The translations under genes were made by a program, and so were the position numbers. Positions 36,007-45,813 of a stretch of DNA of 64,000 bases are shown here, one piece after another. The stretch covers positions 708,812 through 772,811 of the forward strand of contig NZ_BMPO01000001.1 of assembly GCF_014647635.1 (NCBI RefSeq), given 5' to 3'. The notes below the pieces were generated by a model. It saw nothing but the letters and a program-made list of their open reading frames with translations. It did no database searches and had not been told where the DNA came from. Origin of the DNA: Pseudomonas matsuisoli (lineage in GTDB: Bacteria; Pseudomonadota; Gammaproteobacteria; Pseudomonadales; Pseudomonadaceae). How positions within the stretch are numbered: the stretch's first letter is position 1; each line of letters begins with the position of its first letter.

Positions 36007-36771
36007 TCACTGACCGAAATACGGGCTCGCCAAACGGTTCATCGTGCCGTCTTTGCGCATGGTGTCGAGTGCGGTTTGGAGTCGCTCTACGACTTCATTG
36101 GGCGTGTTGGGGTTCAGCGCAAGATATTGCTCAGTACCCGCCTCTGCCACCAGCGCAACCTGTAGCCCTTTGACCCCTTCCAACGACGCGTAGTACCGGA
36201 AGACCGGGTCATTCGTCGCCCACAGGTCGATCTCACCCTCGAGCAACTTGCGAATGTTTTCCTGATCCCGAAGCGATTCGGTATAGGGAACACCGTTCTT
36301 GTCCAGAAACGCAGCCGAGGAACTGCTCTTGTAGGCGCCAACCTTGTACTGCTTGGCGGCTTCCAGATCCTTGACGGTAATCGACTTACCGGGCGCCGCG
36401 ACAAGCACGCGCTCAGTGCTAGAGAGCGGCCCGACCCACTTGAACAGCGGCTTGCGCGACTCGTTGATCGTGGTGGAAAAAATGCCGTAGTTGGGCATTT
36501 CGAGCACAAGGCTGTAGATGCGATCCCATGGGAAACGCAACGACAGGTCGTAGCCAATATTGGCGCGCTTGAACATCTCGCGAACGACTTCCGCGTTGAC
36601 GCCGCGAATGTTCTCGTCCCGGGCGAAGTTCTTTTCGTCCGCGGACATGTTGAAAGGTGGGAAATTCTCCGTCAGCAACACTACCCGGTACCCTGCCGGC
36701 AGCTCGGCATGGGCGAACGCAGCCATGCTGAACAGACCAAGAAACAAGGCGCTCTTAAGGGTTTTCCACAT
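36007..36771 (-). CDS. Amino acid-type solute-binding protein (SBP_bac_3)
   Basis: Periplasmic protein of 254 residues with a signal peptide (MWKTLKSALFLGLFSMAAFA, cut near AHA-EL). The family pattern is VVLLTENFPPFNMSAD, GVNAEVVREMFKRANIGYDL, FPWDRIYSLVLEMPNYGIFS and VGAYKSSSSAAFLDKNG. It differs from classic amino acid receptors by an unusual ligand site, similar to the group annotated only as transporter substrate-binding domain proteins. AGGAG lies 8 bases before ATG 36771. No permease or ATPase is adjacent, so it may act as a lone sensor or scavenger protein. Confidence 0.85.
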   Translation of the reverse strand: MWKTLKSALFLGLFSMAAFAHAELPAGYRVVLLTENFPPFNMSADEKNFARDENIRGVNAEVVREMFKRANIGYDLSLRFPWDRIYSLVLEMPNYGIFSTTINESRKPLFKWVGPLSSTERVLVAAPGKSITVKDLEAAKQYKVGAYKSSSSAAFLDKNGVPYTESLRDQENIRKLLEGEIDLWATNDPVFRYYASLEGVKGLQVALVAEAGTEQYLALNPNTPNEVVERLQTALDTMRKDGTMNRLASPYFGQ

Positions 36772-37168
36772 GCTCTAGCTCCTGTCCGTGGAAGCGCAAT
36801 CGCGTCCGGCTCATCAAGCGACGAGGCATCCACGGTATGTATCGTCGACTGCCTTGATAAACCACTATTCGCCGACGCCGAAATGCGAAGGCGATCACAC
36901 CAAAAGCAGCTTTCGTACCAGAAAACGATGACAAATACACCGCGATACACAAGTGGTGTTTCTTTACCAACATGCGCCCGAATAGCGCGTCGAACAGAGG
37001 GTCACGCGCGTACAGACGATGACCATGACGATGACTGAACGGCAAAAGCGTATCCCGCTTAAACCGCCAATGGCCGAACAATGTCCATGCTGTGTCAGAT
37101 AAAGGCGTAGCCGGTCACACCGACCCGGCATGACCGCTTCCAGAAACGCGCAAAACCTGCGCGACGCG
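36772..37168. other. Intergenic region between two minus-strand genes
   Basis: About 400 bases with no convincing gene and no terminator-like hairpin that I can see. It must hold the promoter of the solute-binding protein gene (right of 36771) and the 3' end of the histidine operon transcript. Confidence 0.6.
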
Positions 37169-37939
37169 CTAGCGAACGATGATGCCCCGACTGGCCATGT
37201 AGGCTTTGGCTTCGGGCACGGTGTGCTGGCCGAAATGGAAAATGCTGGCCGCTAATACCGCGTCGGCGCGCCCCTCGAGGATGCCATCGGCCAGATGTTG
37301 GAGATTGCCGACGCCCCCTGACGCGATCACCGGTATCCCGACCGCTTCGCTCACCGCCCGGGTCACGCCGAGATCGAAGCCGCTCTTCATGCCATCTTGG
37401 TCCATGCTCGTCAGCAGGATTTCGCCCGCGCCGAGCGCCGCCATCTTCTTCGACCACTCGACAGCATCCAGGCCGGTCGGCTTGCGACCGCCGTGCGTGA
37501 AGATTTCCCAGCGGAGCGCTTCACCCGGGCCCGATACCTGTTTTGCGTCGATCGCCACGACAATGCATTGGGAGCCGAAACGCTGCGCGGCTTCACCAAC
37601 GAACTCAGGATTGAAGACCGCAGCAGTGTTGATCGAGACCTTATCCGCGCCTGCGTTGAGCAGATTGCGAATATCTTCGACCGTTCGCACGCCGCCGCCA
37701 ACGGTGAGCGGGATGAACACCTGGCTCGCCATGCGCTCGACTGTATGCAGCGTCGTATCGCGCCCTTCATGGCTAGCCGTGATGTCGAGAAAGGTAATTT
37801 CGTCCGCACCCTGCTCGTCGTAGCGGCGCGCAATCTCCACCGGGTCGCCGGCATCGCGAATGTTTTCGAACTTGACGCCCTTGACCACACGGCCGTTCTC
37901 GACGTCCAGGCAAGGGATGATGCGTTTGGCTAAGGCCAT
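37169..37939 (-). CDS. hisF: Imidazole glycerol phosphate synthase, cyclase subunit
   Basis: TIM-barrel subunit of 256 residues that joins ammonia from HisH to PRFAR to give IGP and AICAR. The catalytic aspartates are in [15 protein letters not shown] (D12) and VVAIDAKQ. Other marks are [32 protein letters not shown] and [15 protein letters not shown]. It is the last gene of the his cluster, about 30 bases after hisA, on the minus strand. Confidence 0.97.
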   Translation of the reverse strand: MALAKRIIPCLDVENGRVVKGVKFENIRDAGDPVEIARRYDEQGADEITFLDITASHEGRDTTLHTVERMASQVFIPLTVGGGVRTVEDIRNLLNAGADKVSINTAAVFNPEFVGEAAQRFGSQCIVVAIDAKQVSGPGEALRWEIFTHGGRKPTGLDAVEWSKKMAALGAGEILLTSMDQDGMKSGFDLGVTRAVSEAVGIPVIASGGVGNLQHLADGILEGRADAVLAASIFHFGQHTVPEAKAYMASRGIIVR

Positions 37940-37969
37940 AATCTGTTCACTCGCACGCAGTTGGGGGCG

Positions 37970-38713
37970 TCAGACGGGCTTGAATGCCAAGTCGCACAGC
38001 GCCTGTGCTTCCGCCACATCAAGCGTTCCCTCGTAGATGGCGCGCCCAGTGATTGCCCCAATGATGCCCGGCTCACCGGCATCCAGAAGTGCCTGGATAT
38101 CCCCGATGTGGTGGATACCGCCCGAAGCAATCACAGGAATGCGGCTGGCCCGTGCCAAGGCGACGGTTGCCGGAATATTGCAACCCTGCATCATGCCGTC
38201 CTTGGCGATGTCGGTATACACGATGGCGGATACGCCATCGGCTTCGAAACGCTTGGCCAAATCGGTCGCCTGAACGCTGCTCACTTCGGCCCAGCCATCG
38301 GTGGCGACGAAGCCATCCTTCGCGTCCAGACCAACGATCACCTTGCCAGGGAAGGCGCGGCAGGCTTCGGCTACGAACGCCGGCTCCTTAACTGCCTTGG
38401 TGCCGATGATCACGTAGCTCACGCCGGCCTTGACGTAGTGCTCGATCGTCTCCAGCGAACGAATGCCGCCGCCGATCTGAATGGGCAACTGCGGATAACG
38501 CTTGGCGATGGCGGTGACGACTTCGCCGTTCACCGGCTGGCCTTCGAAGGCACCGTTGAGATCGACGAGATGCAGACGCCGACACCCCGCATTCACCCAT
38601 TTGGCGGCCATGGAAACGGGGTCATCGGAGAACACCGTGGAATCCTCCATACGGCCTTGGCGAAGTCTTACGCAGGCACCGTCCTTGAGGTCGATCGCGG
38701 GAATGATAAGCAT
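37970..38713 (-). CDS. hisA: ProFAR isomerase (HisA)
   Basis: TIM-barrel isomerase of 247 residues acting just before HisF in histidine synthesis. It has the family pattern [20 protein letters not shown] (catalytic Asp in AIDLKDG), [46 protein letters not shown] and [13 protein letters not shown]. The gene follows DUF2164 by about 26 bases. Confidence 0.97.
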   Translation of the reverse strand: MLIIPAIDLKDGACVRLRQGRMEDSTVFSDDPVSMAAKWVNAGCRRLHLVDLNGAFEGQPVNGEVVTAIAKRYPQLPIQIGGGIRSLETIEHYVKAGVSYVIIGTKAVKEPAFVAEACRAFPGKVIVGLDAKDGFVATDGWAEVSSVQATDLAKRFEADGVSAIVYTDIAKDGMMQGCNIPATVALARASRIPVIASGGIHHIGDIQALLDAGEPGIIGAITGRAIYEGTLDVAEAQALCDLAFKPV

Positions 38714-38739
38714 GGGAAAACCTTCTTTAGCCGCCGGGC

Positions 38740-38997
38740 TCAGCTCTTTTCGAGCGCCCAGACATCACTTTCGAGACTTTCGAACCGGTCCTTGAGCATT
38801 GCCTGGACGTCGAAAATCGCCTTGTTGTAGTACAGAGGACCAAGCTCAGCGCCAATGAAGTCGATCAACTCCTCGACTTCGAGCCCGCCCAATTCGGTGT
38901 CGAATCGGTCATGCAAGAGTTGCACGACACTTCGCGCGAGCGCTTCGGTTTGCTGACGATCCAGTTCGATGACCGGCTTCGTCCGCCGCCGCGCCAT
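38740..38997 (-). CDS. DUF2164 family protein in the his operon
   Basis: A small acidic soluble protein of 85 residues ([20 protein letters not shown], then [23 protein letters not shown] in part, and [20 protein letters not shown]). The pattern matches DUF2164; function unknown. ATG 38997 overlaps the hisH stop by one base (TAATG), so it is translated with the histidine genes. ATG 39015 is an alternative start. Its presence between hisH and hisA is shared, as far as I recall, by other pseudomonads. Confidence 0.85.
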   Translation of the reverse strand: MARRRTKPVIELDRQQTEALARSVVQLLHDRFDTELGGLEVEELIDFIGAELGPLYYNKAIFDVQAMLKDRFESLESDVWALEKS

Positions 38998-39635
38998 TAC
39001 CAGCGCCCATCCCAAGTGAGGAAGTTGCGGTACAGGCGCAGCCCATATTCCGCGCTTTTTTCAGGATGGAACTGGGTCGCGAAGCGCGAGCCATCTGCCA
39101 GCGCTGCCGAGAAGTCCAGCCCGTAGTGGCCGCGTCCTGCAATCTGCCGCGGGCTTTCCGCTTCGATGTAATAGCTGTGGACGAAGTAGAAGCGGCTATT
39201 GTCAGGTATGCCGTGCCAAAGTGGATGCTCGATGACATGTGCGACTTCGTTCCAGCCCATGTGCGGGACCTTCAACGCTTCGCCTTCCTCCGTCATACCG
39301 TCCGGAAAACGCTTCACCACGCCTGGAAACAAGCCAATGCAATCGACGCCGCCGTTCTCTTCACTGCGCGACATCAGTGCCTGCATTCCGACGCATACGC
39401 CGAGAAACGGGCGATCACGCCCAACCTCGCGCACGAGTTCGTCGATCCCGAGCCGGCGAATTTCGGCCATGCAATCACGAATGGCGCCAACCCCAGGCAA
39501 CACGATGCGATCTGCATCACGAATGATGGCCGGATCAGCCGTCACGACGACGCGGGCAATCCCGGCATGCTCGAGCGCCTTGGCAACCGAATGCAGATTA
39601 CCCATGCCATAGTCGATGACGGCGACGGTATCCAT
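38997..39635 (-). CDS. hisH: Imidazole glycerol phosphate synthase, glutaminase subunit
   Basis: Class I glutamine amidotransferase of 212 residues that makes ammonia for HisF. The nucleophile is the Cys in [11 protein letters not shown]; the His and Glu of the triad are in [14 protein letters not shown]. The N-terminus [20 protein letters not shown] is standard. Start and stop each overlap the neighbours by one base (TAATG). Confidence 0.97.
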   Translation of the reverse strand: MDTVAVIDYGMGNLHSVAKALEHAGIARVVVTADPAIIRDADRIVLPGVGAIRDCMAEIRRLGIDELVREVGRDRPFLGVCVGMQALMSRSEENGGVDCIGLFPGVVKRFPDGMTEEGEALKVPHMGWNEVAHVIEHPLWHGIPDNSRFYFVHSYYIEAESPRQIAGRGHYGLDFSAALADGSRFATQFHPEKSAEYGLRLYRNFLTWDGRW

Positions 39636-40228
39636 TAGAGCGTCCCTTTGGTAGACGGCATCTGGCCGGCCATGCGCTCGTCCAGGGTGACCGCCATACG
39701 TAGCGCACGGCCAAAGGCCTTGAAGACGGTTTCGATCTGGTGGTGCGTGTTATGCCCGCGCAGATTATCGATGTGCAACGTCACCAATGCATGATTCACG
39801 AAGCCCTGGAAGAATTCCTGGAAAAGATCGACATCGAAGCGCCCCACGGATGCGCGCGTGTAGGGCACCTGCATCTGCAGGCCCGGACGGCCGGAGAAAT
39901 CGATTACGACACGCGACAGTGCTTCATCGAGCGGGACATACGCATGACCGTAGCGAGCGATACCCTTCTTGTCGCCAATCGCCTTTGCGAAGGCCTGCCC
40001 CAACGTGATGCCGACATCCTCCACCGTATGGTGGTCATCGATATGAAGGTCGCCCTGGCACTCGATATCAAGATCGATCAACCCGTGTCGAGCAATCTGA
40101 TCAAGCATGTGCTCCAGAAAAGGAACGCCGATAGCGAAGCGCGCCTTGCCGCTGCCATCCAGGTTGATCGAGACCTTGACCTGGGTTTCTAGAGTATTGC
40201 GTTCGACGGATGCCGTACGTTCGGCCAT
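39635..40228 (-). CDS. hisB: Imidazoleglycerol-phosphate dehydratase
   Basis: Monofunctional dehydratase of 197 residues, Mn-dependent, sixth step of histidine synthesis. Metal-binding motifs are [39 protein letters not shown] and [16 protein letters not shown] 40228 has GGAG 6 bases upstream and gives the usual length. It opens the cluster hisB-hisH-DUF2164-hisA-hisF. No his leader peptide was visible upstream. Confidence 0.97.
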   Translation of the reverse strand: MAERTASVERNTLETQVKVSINLDGSGKARFAIGVPFLEHMLDQIARHGLIDLDIECQGDLHIDDHHTVEDVGITLGQAFAKAIGDKKGIARYGHAYVPLDEALSRVVIDFSGRPGLQMQVPYTRASVGRFDVDLFQEFFQGFVNHALVTLHIDNLRGHNTHHQIETVFKAFGRALRMAVTLDERMAGQMPSTKGTL

Positions 40229-40314
40229 CACCAGCTCCACGGATCATTGAGCGAAAGGGGCGACATTATAGAAGGCTCATCCCCATCCCGCACATCTGCG
40301 TATCGCGCGGACAT

Positions 40315-40343
40315 AAAAAAGGGGCGCCGATAGTCGGCGCCCC
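40315..40343 (-). terminator. Rho-independent terminator of the OFA transporter gene
   Basis: The 10-bp stem GGGGCGCCGA/TCGGCGCCCC with a 3-base loop is followed on the minus strand by six T residues. It separates the transporter gene from hisB, which lies downstream in the same direction. Confidence 0.88.
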
Positions 40344-40364
40344 TTCTGACAAACAGCTCGACGA

Positions 40365-42023
40365 TTAGCCGAACAGTACTGCTGTCTTTTGCAGCGTAAT
40401 CCACACACCCCACGCGAGCGGGATACCTACGACCAGCCAGGCGGCAATAGCCAATGGCTTAGTGGAAGGCGCCGGCGACCAGGACTGCTCTTCGGCGGCA
40501 GGCGCGTTCTTTTCGCCGTGCGCACGTTCGGCAGCCAACTGCTCTTCGGTCATGAAGTATTTCGGATCGACCGGACGAATCAGCAGGTTGCAGATGAAGC
40601 CCAGCACCAGCAGGCCAGCCAGGATGTATAGCGTGATGTCGTAGGACGCGGCACGCGCAACACCGATGGAGAGCTGGTATTCACGGATGTAGTTCACCAG
40701 TACCGGACCCAGGATGCCAGCGACAGCCCAGGCAGTCAGCAAACGACCGTGGATCGCACCGACCATCTGGGTGCCGAACAGGTCAGCCAGGTAGGCCGGT
40801 ACCGTTGCGAAACCACCACCGTACATGGACAGGATGATGCAGAACGCCAGTACGAACACCGCGACGCTGCCCAGGTGACCGGTCCAAGGAACCAGCGAAT
40901 ACAGGACGAAGCCCAGAGCGAAGAACACGAAGTAGGTCGCTTTACGGCCAATCTTGTCCGAGAACGAGGCCCAGAAGAAACGGCCACCGATGTTGAACAA
41001 GCTCAGCAAACCAGTGAAGCCCGCGGCAATCGCGGCGATCTGCGCCAGCTGACCTGCATCGAGCTGTCCGAACGCCAGGCCATTACCCAACAGGCGGCCA
41101 CCGAAGACCTCTTGCAGCAGCGGAGAGGCCATACCGATGATGCCGATACCGGCCGATACGTTCAGACAGAGCACAGCCCAGACCAACCAGAACTGCGGCG
41201 TTTTGCTCGCAACGCTGACATGAACGTGGCCCTTGGTGATCATCGCGTTGTTTTTCTTGGCAACCGGCGGTGTCCAGCCCTCGGGCTTCCAGCCACTTGG
41301 CGGTACGCGGTAAGCCAATGCGCCACCCACCATGAAGATGAAGTAGATCACCGCCATCACGACGAAGGTTTCCCACACACCGACGCTGGTCGGCGTGGCG
41401 AAGTGGCCCATCAGCGCGGTGGCCAGCGGAGCACCCACCATCGCACCGCCACCGAAGCCCATGATCGCCATACCCGTGGCCATCCCGCGCTTATCCGGGA
41501 ACCACTTGATCAGGGTCGATACCGGCGAGATGTAGCCCAGACCCAGGCCGATACCACCGATCACACCTGAGCCCAGCCACATCAGCCAGATCTGGTGCGT
41601 GTAGATACCGAGCGCTGAAATCAGCAGGCCGCCGCACCAGCAGAACGCCGACACCAGGCCTGCTTTACGCGGGCCAGCATGCTCCAGCCAACCACCCCAA
41701 ATGGCAGCCGAGCAGCCTAGGAAGATGAAGAACAGCGTGTAGATCCAGCCGAGCATGGAAATTTTCCAGTCACAGCCAGCCGCGAACATCTGCTCGATGA
41801 AGCCCATTTCCGGAGCGCATACGACAGGTGCGGTAATCCCGATTGCCTTAGACAGCGGCAACCAGAACACCGAGAAGCCATAGGCCATACCGATGCAAAG
41901 GTGGATAGCGAGTGCCGCTGGCGGCACGAGCCAGCGATTGAAGCCCGGGCGGGCTATGGTGCGTTCCTTGGACAGAAAGCTCGGTCCGGAGGCACCGTCC
42001 ATAGGGGAGGTGATGGTCGTCAT
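40365..42023 (-). CDS. MFS transporter, OFA (oxalate/formate antiporter) family
   Basis: Inner-membrane carrier of 552 residues with about 12 helices. The first helix region is AIHLCIGMAYGFSVFWLPLS, followed by a longer than usual first loop (residues 65-95, containing two Cys), and then GWIYTLFFIFLGCSAAIWGG. The motif STLIKWFPDKRGMATGMAIMGFGGGA is typical of OFA proteins (core WFPDKRGMATG). A charged C-terminal tail precedes a last helix (PLAIAAWLVVGIPLAWGVWI). The substrate is probably a carboxylate; oxalate or formate is not proven. The gene is single, with its own terminator. Confidence 0.88.
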   Translation of the reverse strand: MTTITSPMDGASGPSFLSKERTIARPGFNRWLVPPAALAIHLCIGMAYGFSVFWLPLSKAIGITAPVVCAPEMGFIEQMFAAGCDWKISMLGWIYTLFFIFLGCSAAIWGGWLEHAGPRKAGLVSAFCWCGGLLISALGIYTHQIWLMWLGSGVIGGIGLGLGYISPVSTLIKWFPDKRGMATGMAIMGFGGGAMVGAPLATALMGHFATPTSVGVWETFVVMAVIYFIFMVGGALAYRVPPSGWKPEGWTPPVAKKNNAMITKGHVHVSVASKTPQFWLVWAVLCLNVSAGIGIIGMASPLLQEVFGGRLLGNGLAFGQLDAGQLAQIAAIAAGFTGLLSLFNIGGRFFWASFSDKIGRKATYFVFFALGFVLYSLVPWTGHLGSVAVFVLAFCIILSMYGGGFATVPAYLADLFGTQMVGAIHGRLLTAWAVAGILGPVLVNYIREYQLSIGVARAASYDITLYILAGLLVLGFICNLLIRPVDPKYFMTEEQLAAERAHGEKNAPAAEEQSWSPAPSTKPLAIAAWLVVGIPLAWGVWITLQKTAVLFG

Positions 42024-42426
42024 GATGCCCTTCTTGATTTAATGTCTGGCAAAGCACGCAGGCGTCTGCAAGGAGCGCGCCGCGGTGCGACATTCAACCG
42101 CACTAGCACCGAAAAAGCACGTTACTTGCTGCGATTTTCCTATATTTATCAATCAATTGACGACATCTATCAGCGCCCTTCAGGCCTGATTCTACGGGCA
42201 TCTCCAGCGATAGCACATGGCCAATACACCCCATTCGATCGCGCTGGACGTTCTGAATTTCAGGACGATCGGTTGAACCGATTTCATGCCCGTCTCTCTA
42301 AGGCGAGTGCCGCACCCCGCTGAAGCGAACACAGTTGGGCAATGTGTCACACAAATTGTCACTCTTCGAACATCTTGCGCGTGTCATCAGCGCAATTTTT
42401 CCCAGGCGCAAAGGAGCTGCTAGCCG
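42024..42426. other. Intergenic region between divergent genes
   Basis: About 400 bases with an AT-rich core (42125-42165) and no credible gene. Promoters for the OFA transporter (leftward) and the FAD dehydrogenase (rightward, ribosome site AGGAG at 42413-42417) must lie here. Confidence 0.6.
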
Positions 42427-43536
42427 ATGGATACCGTTGATACGTTGATCGTAGGTGCTGGTGTACTTGGCCTTGCCTGCGCAGCGCGACTTGCACGACC
42501 AGGCACCAGCACCCTGATTCTCGAAGGGGAAAAGCTGATCGGCAGCCATACCTCCAGCCGCAATTCCGAAGTGATCCATGCGGGTATTTACTACGCCCCC
42601 GGCTCACTGAAAGCCGAACTTTGCTTGGAAGGGCGTGAACGCCTCTATGCGTGGTGCGAACAGCATGCCGTTCCGCACCGCCGGATCGGCAAACTGCTGG
42701 TGGCGGTCGAAGCAGCGGAAATCCCGAAGCTGGAAAAACTGGCCGAAAACGCTGCCGCGAGCAACGTTGACAACCTCACCCCAGTCAGCAGCGCGCGCCT
42801 TGCGGAAATGGAACCCGCAGTCAAAGGCGTGGCAGCGCTGCTGTCGCCCAGCACAGGGATCATCGACAGTCATGCCCTTATGGAATCCCTGCTTGCCGCG
42901 GCGGAACGGCAAGGCGCACAACTGGTACTCGACACCCGGATTGAATCCATGGCGCAGGCCAGCGATGGCTGGGTCGTCAATGTCGTTAGCGGCGGTGAAG
43001 CCTTCAGCTTGAAAGCGGCGCGCGTGATAAACGCCGGTGGACTGTTCGCCCAGCAACTGGCGCACCGCACCGAAGGGCTTGCCCCGGAGCACATACCCGC
43101 CATTCACTGGTGTCAGGGCCGCTATTTTTCCTACAGTGGCCGCTCCCCCTTCCAACACCTGATCTATCCGATGCCCGAGGCGAACAACGCCGGCCTTGGC
43201 GTACATGCCACGCTCGACCTCGGTAACCAGGTTCGCTTCGGGCCCGACGTCCGTTACCTCGATGGCGAACTCGACTATCACGTCGACGACGCGTTGCGAA
43301 TGCCTTTTGCTGACGCCATTGTCCGCTACTTTCCAGGCCTGGATACCGCACGCCTCACGCCTGGCTATTCCGGTATCCGCCCAAAGCTGTCTGGCCCTGG
43401 GGAACCGGCTGCCGACTTCATCATCCAAACTCCCGCCATACACGGCCTGCCTGGGCTGGTTAACCTATTCGGCATCGAATCGCCGGGGCTCACAGCGAGT
43501 CTTGCGATTGCGGAGCGGGTAGCCGGCGCGTTCTGA
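42427..43536 (+). CDS. FAD-dependent dehydrogenase, L-2-hydroxyglutarate oxidase (LhgO)-like
   Basis: Flavoprotein of 369 residues of the DAO superfamily. The dinucleotide fold is at the N-terminus (DTLIVGAGVLGLACAARLA). TSSRNSEVIHAGIYYAPGSLKAELC (core RNSEVIHAGIYY) is the pattern of L-2-hydroxyglutarate dehydrogenases. Further conserved parts are INAGGLFAQQLAHR, KGRYFSYSG-type sequence (QGRYFSYSG), GLGVHATLDLGNQVRFGPD and GIRPKLSGPG. It may oxidise L-2-hydroxyglutarate or a related 2-hydroxyacid and pass electrons to quinone. It is divergent from the OFA carrier, which may bring in its substrate. A weak hairpin with T5 follows. Confidence 0.85.
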   Translation: MDTVDTLIVGAGVLGLACAARLARPGTSTLILEGEKLIGSHTSSRNSEVIHAGIYYAPGSLKAELCLEGRERLYAWCEQHAVPHRRIGKLLVAVEAAEIPKLEKLAENAAASNVDNLTPVSSARLAEMEPAVKGVAALLSPSTGIIDSHALMESLLAAAERQGAQLVLDTRIESMAQASDGWVVNVVSGGEAFSLKAARVINAGGLFAQQLAHRTEGLAPEHIPAIHWCQGRYFSYSGRSPFQHLIYPMPEANNAGLGVHATLDLGNQVRFGPDVRYLDGELDYHVDDALRMPFADAIVRYFPGLDTARLTPGYSGIRPKLSGPGEPAADFIIQTPAIHGLPGLVNLFGIESPGLTASLAIAERVAGAF

Positions 43537-43551
43537 TCGAGCAGCCGGGCC

Positions 43552-43581
43552 AAGGCAGGAGGCGTATACTTCTGCCTTTTT
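43552..43581 (+). terminator. Weak terminator after the FAD dehydrogenase gene
   Basis: AAGGCAG (43552-43558) pairs with CTGCCTT (43572-43578) around a 13-base loop, followed by T residues to 43581. The large loop makes it weak, and asmA starts only 28 bases later. Confidence 0.45.
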
Positions 43582-43608
43582 ACCGCCTTCTTCATCAAGG
43601 ACTTATCC

Positions 43609-45813
43609 ATGAAAGCGTTCGGCAAAATCCTTGGCCTGGTATTCCTCGGACTGTTACTGATACTGGTCGCCCTCGGCTTCGCGCTGACCCACTTCTTTGA
43701 CCCGAACGACTACAAGGACGAAATCAAGCAGATCGCGCGGGACAAGGCCAACCTGGAGTTGGACCTAAGAGGCGACATCGGCTGGAGCCTGTTTCCGTGG
43801 CTAGGCATCGAACTGCATGATGCGACGCTCGCCAGCGCCACTACCCCTGAAAAGCCGTTTGCCAACCTTCAGATGATTGGACTTTCCGTGCGCGTGCTGC
43901 CTTTACTGCGCAAGGAAGTCGAGATGAGCGACATCCGCGTACAGGGCCTGGACCTCACGCTACAGCGCGACGAGAAAGGACACGGCAATTGGGAAAATGT
44001 CGGAAGGCCCGCGACGGCCTCAGCCGACGTTCAGCCCGAGCCCGCATCGACACCGGCCCAAACCCAACCGAACAGTACACGCAGCGGCAGCCCGCTAAAG
44101 CTCGACATCGACAGCCTGACTGTCAATGACTCCCGCATCGACTACCACGACGTACGCAGCGGCCAGCAATTCGCAGCTGAAGGTATCGAAGTGTCGACTG
44201 GCGCCATTCGCGAAGGCAGCAGCATCCCGCTGAAGATGTCTTTCCACCTGAGCACCGCAAAACCCGTCACCCGTTCGCAAGCAGAGATTTCCGGTGAACT
44301 GCGCTTCGACCGAGCACTGGAGCGCTACCAGCTGGATAACGCATCCGTCACCGGCGATATTTCCGGCGAGCCGTTCAATGGCAAAGCCATCAATTTCTCT
44401 ACGCAAGGCCAGCTTCTGGTCGACCGCGCGGCGCAGATTGCCGAATGGACGAACATGAAGCTCTCTGCCAACGACCTACGGGCGCTGGGAGACTTTCGGG
44501 TTCGCCAGCTGGAAAATGATCCGCAGATCGAAGGCGCACTTTCCATCGCCGAGCTGAACCTGCGCACATTCCTCGACAGTGTCGGAATCGAACTTCCGAA
44601 AATGGCCGCGGCGGACGCTCTTAGCCGATTCGAAATGACGACGCGCCTGCAGGGCTCCACCAACAGCGTTACGCTCGACGAGCTCAAGCTTGGCCTGGAT
44701 GGCAGCAGCCTTACGGGCAACGTCGCCGTAACCGATCTGCAGAAACAAGCGCTCCGTCTACAGCTGAAAGGCGACCAACTGGACGCGGACCGTTATCTTC
44801 CCCCTAGCGAGGACGATGCCGCGCGCAAACAACGTCAGGCCACGGTGGCGCAGAGCACGGGCGGTGCTGGCACCACGCCGCTTCCCGACAAGCCAAGCGA
44901 GCAGGCCTGGAGCGATGCGCCGGTATTGCCGATCGATCGCCTGCGTACACTCAACATGCAGGTAGCACTCGACCTCGGCAAGCTGACAGTCAAGAAGATT
45001 CCCATGGAAGGCGTCAGCCTTCGCAGCTCGGCCAACGACGGCGACCTGCAGATCCAGAACCTGCGGGGCAGCCTGGACGGAGGTGATTTTCAGAGCAGCG
45101 CACGTGTCGATGTACGACCGGCGCAACCTCAGCTGAGCCTCAAGGCCTCCACTTCAGGCGTTCCAGTCGAGCGCTTCCTGCAGAAAGAGGAGCAGCCCTC
45201 CCCGCTCAAGGGTGCGCTGGATCTGAACCTGGCTTTTACCACCAGCGGCAACAGCGAGCGGGCCTGGGTTGAGGCGCTGAACGGGAATGCGAACTTCCTG
45301 CTCAATGATGGTGTGCTGGTCGATGCGAACCTTGAGCAGCAGCTTTGCCGCGGCATCGCACTCCTCAATCGGGAAAACCTCGCCGGCGAGCCGCGCAGCA
45401 AGGACACCCCGTTTCGTGAACTGAAAGGCGCGTTGAACGTACGTAACGGCGTGGCGAACAACCCCGACCTGCGCGCGCGGATTCCCGGCCTGACGGTCAA
45501 CGGCAACGGCGACCTGGACCTGCGTGTCATGGGCATGGACTACCGCGTCGGCATCGTCATCGATGGGGACCAGCGCGAGATGCCGGACCCGGCATGCACC
45601 GTGAACGAGCGCTACGTGGGGATCGAATGGCCGTTGCGTTGCCGCGGCCCCGTTGAGCTGGGTGCCCGCGCGTGCCGGATCGACCAGGAAGGCATGGGCA
45701 AGGTCGCGGCGAAGCTTGCGGGTAACAAACTCGAGGAAAAGATCGACGAGAAGCTGGGCGACAAGGTCAGCCCAGAGCTGCGCGACGCCCTCAAGGGGCT
45801 GTTCAATCGATGA
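43609..45813 (+). CDS. asmA: AsmA family protein
   Basis: Envelope protein of 734 residues, anchored by one N-terminal helix (ILGLVFLGLLLILVALGFAL) with most of the chain in the periplasm. The AsmA start FDPNDYKDEIKQIARDKANL and DIGWSLFPWLGIELHDATLA are clear, and the C-terminal AsmA domain has LNGNANFLLNDGVLVDANLEQ in part. A low-complexity linker rich in Pro, Thr and Gln lies near residues 142-165. AsmA-like proteins bridge the membranes and are tied to phospholipid or outer-membrane homeostasis. Its stop overlaps the mutY start by 4 bases. Confidence 0.92.
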   Translation: MKAFGKILGLVFLGLLLILVALGFALTHFFDPNDYKDEIKQIARDKANLELDLRGDIGWSLFPWLGIELHDATLASATTPEKPFANLQMIGLSVRVLPLLRKEVEMSDIRVQGLDLTLQRDEKGHGNWENVGRPATASADVQPEPASTPAQTQPNSTRSGSPLKLDIDSLTVNDSRIDYHDVRSGQQFAAEGIEVSTGAIREGSSIPLKMSFHLSTAKPVTRSQAEISGELRFDRALERYQLDNASVTGDISGEPFNGKAINFSTQGQLLVDRAAQIAEWTNMKLSANDLRALGDFRVRQLENDPQIEGALSIAELNLRTFLDSVGIELPKMAAADALSRFEMTTRLQGSTNSVTLDELKLGLDGSSLTGNVAVTDLQKQALRLQLKGDQLDADRYLPPSEDDAARKQRQATVAQSTGGAGTTPLPDKPSEQAWSDAPVLPIDRLRTLNMQVALDLGKLTVKKIPMEGVSLRSSANDGDLQIQNLRGSLDGGDFQSSARVDVRPAQPQLSLKASTSGVPVERFLQKEEQPSPLKGALDLNLAFTTSGNSERAWVEALNGNANFLLNDGVLVDANLEQQLCRGIALLNRENLAGEPRSKDTPFRELKGALNVRNGVANNPDLRARIPGLTVNGNGDLDLRVMGMDYRVGIVIDGDQREMPDPACTVNERYVGIEWPLRCRGPVELGARACRIDQEGMGKVAAKLAGNKLEEKIDEKLGDKVSPELRDALKGLFNR

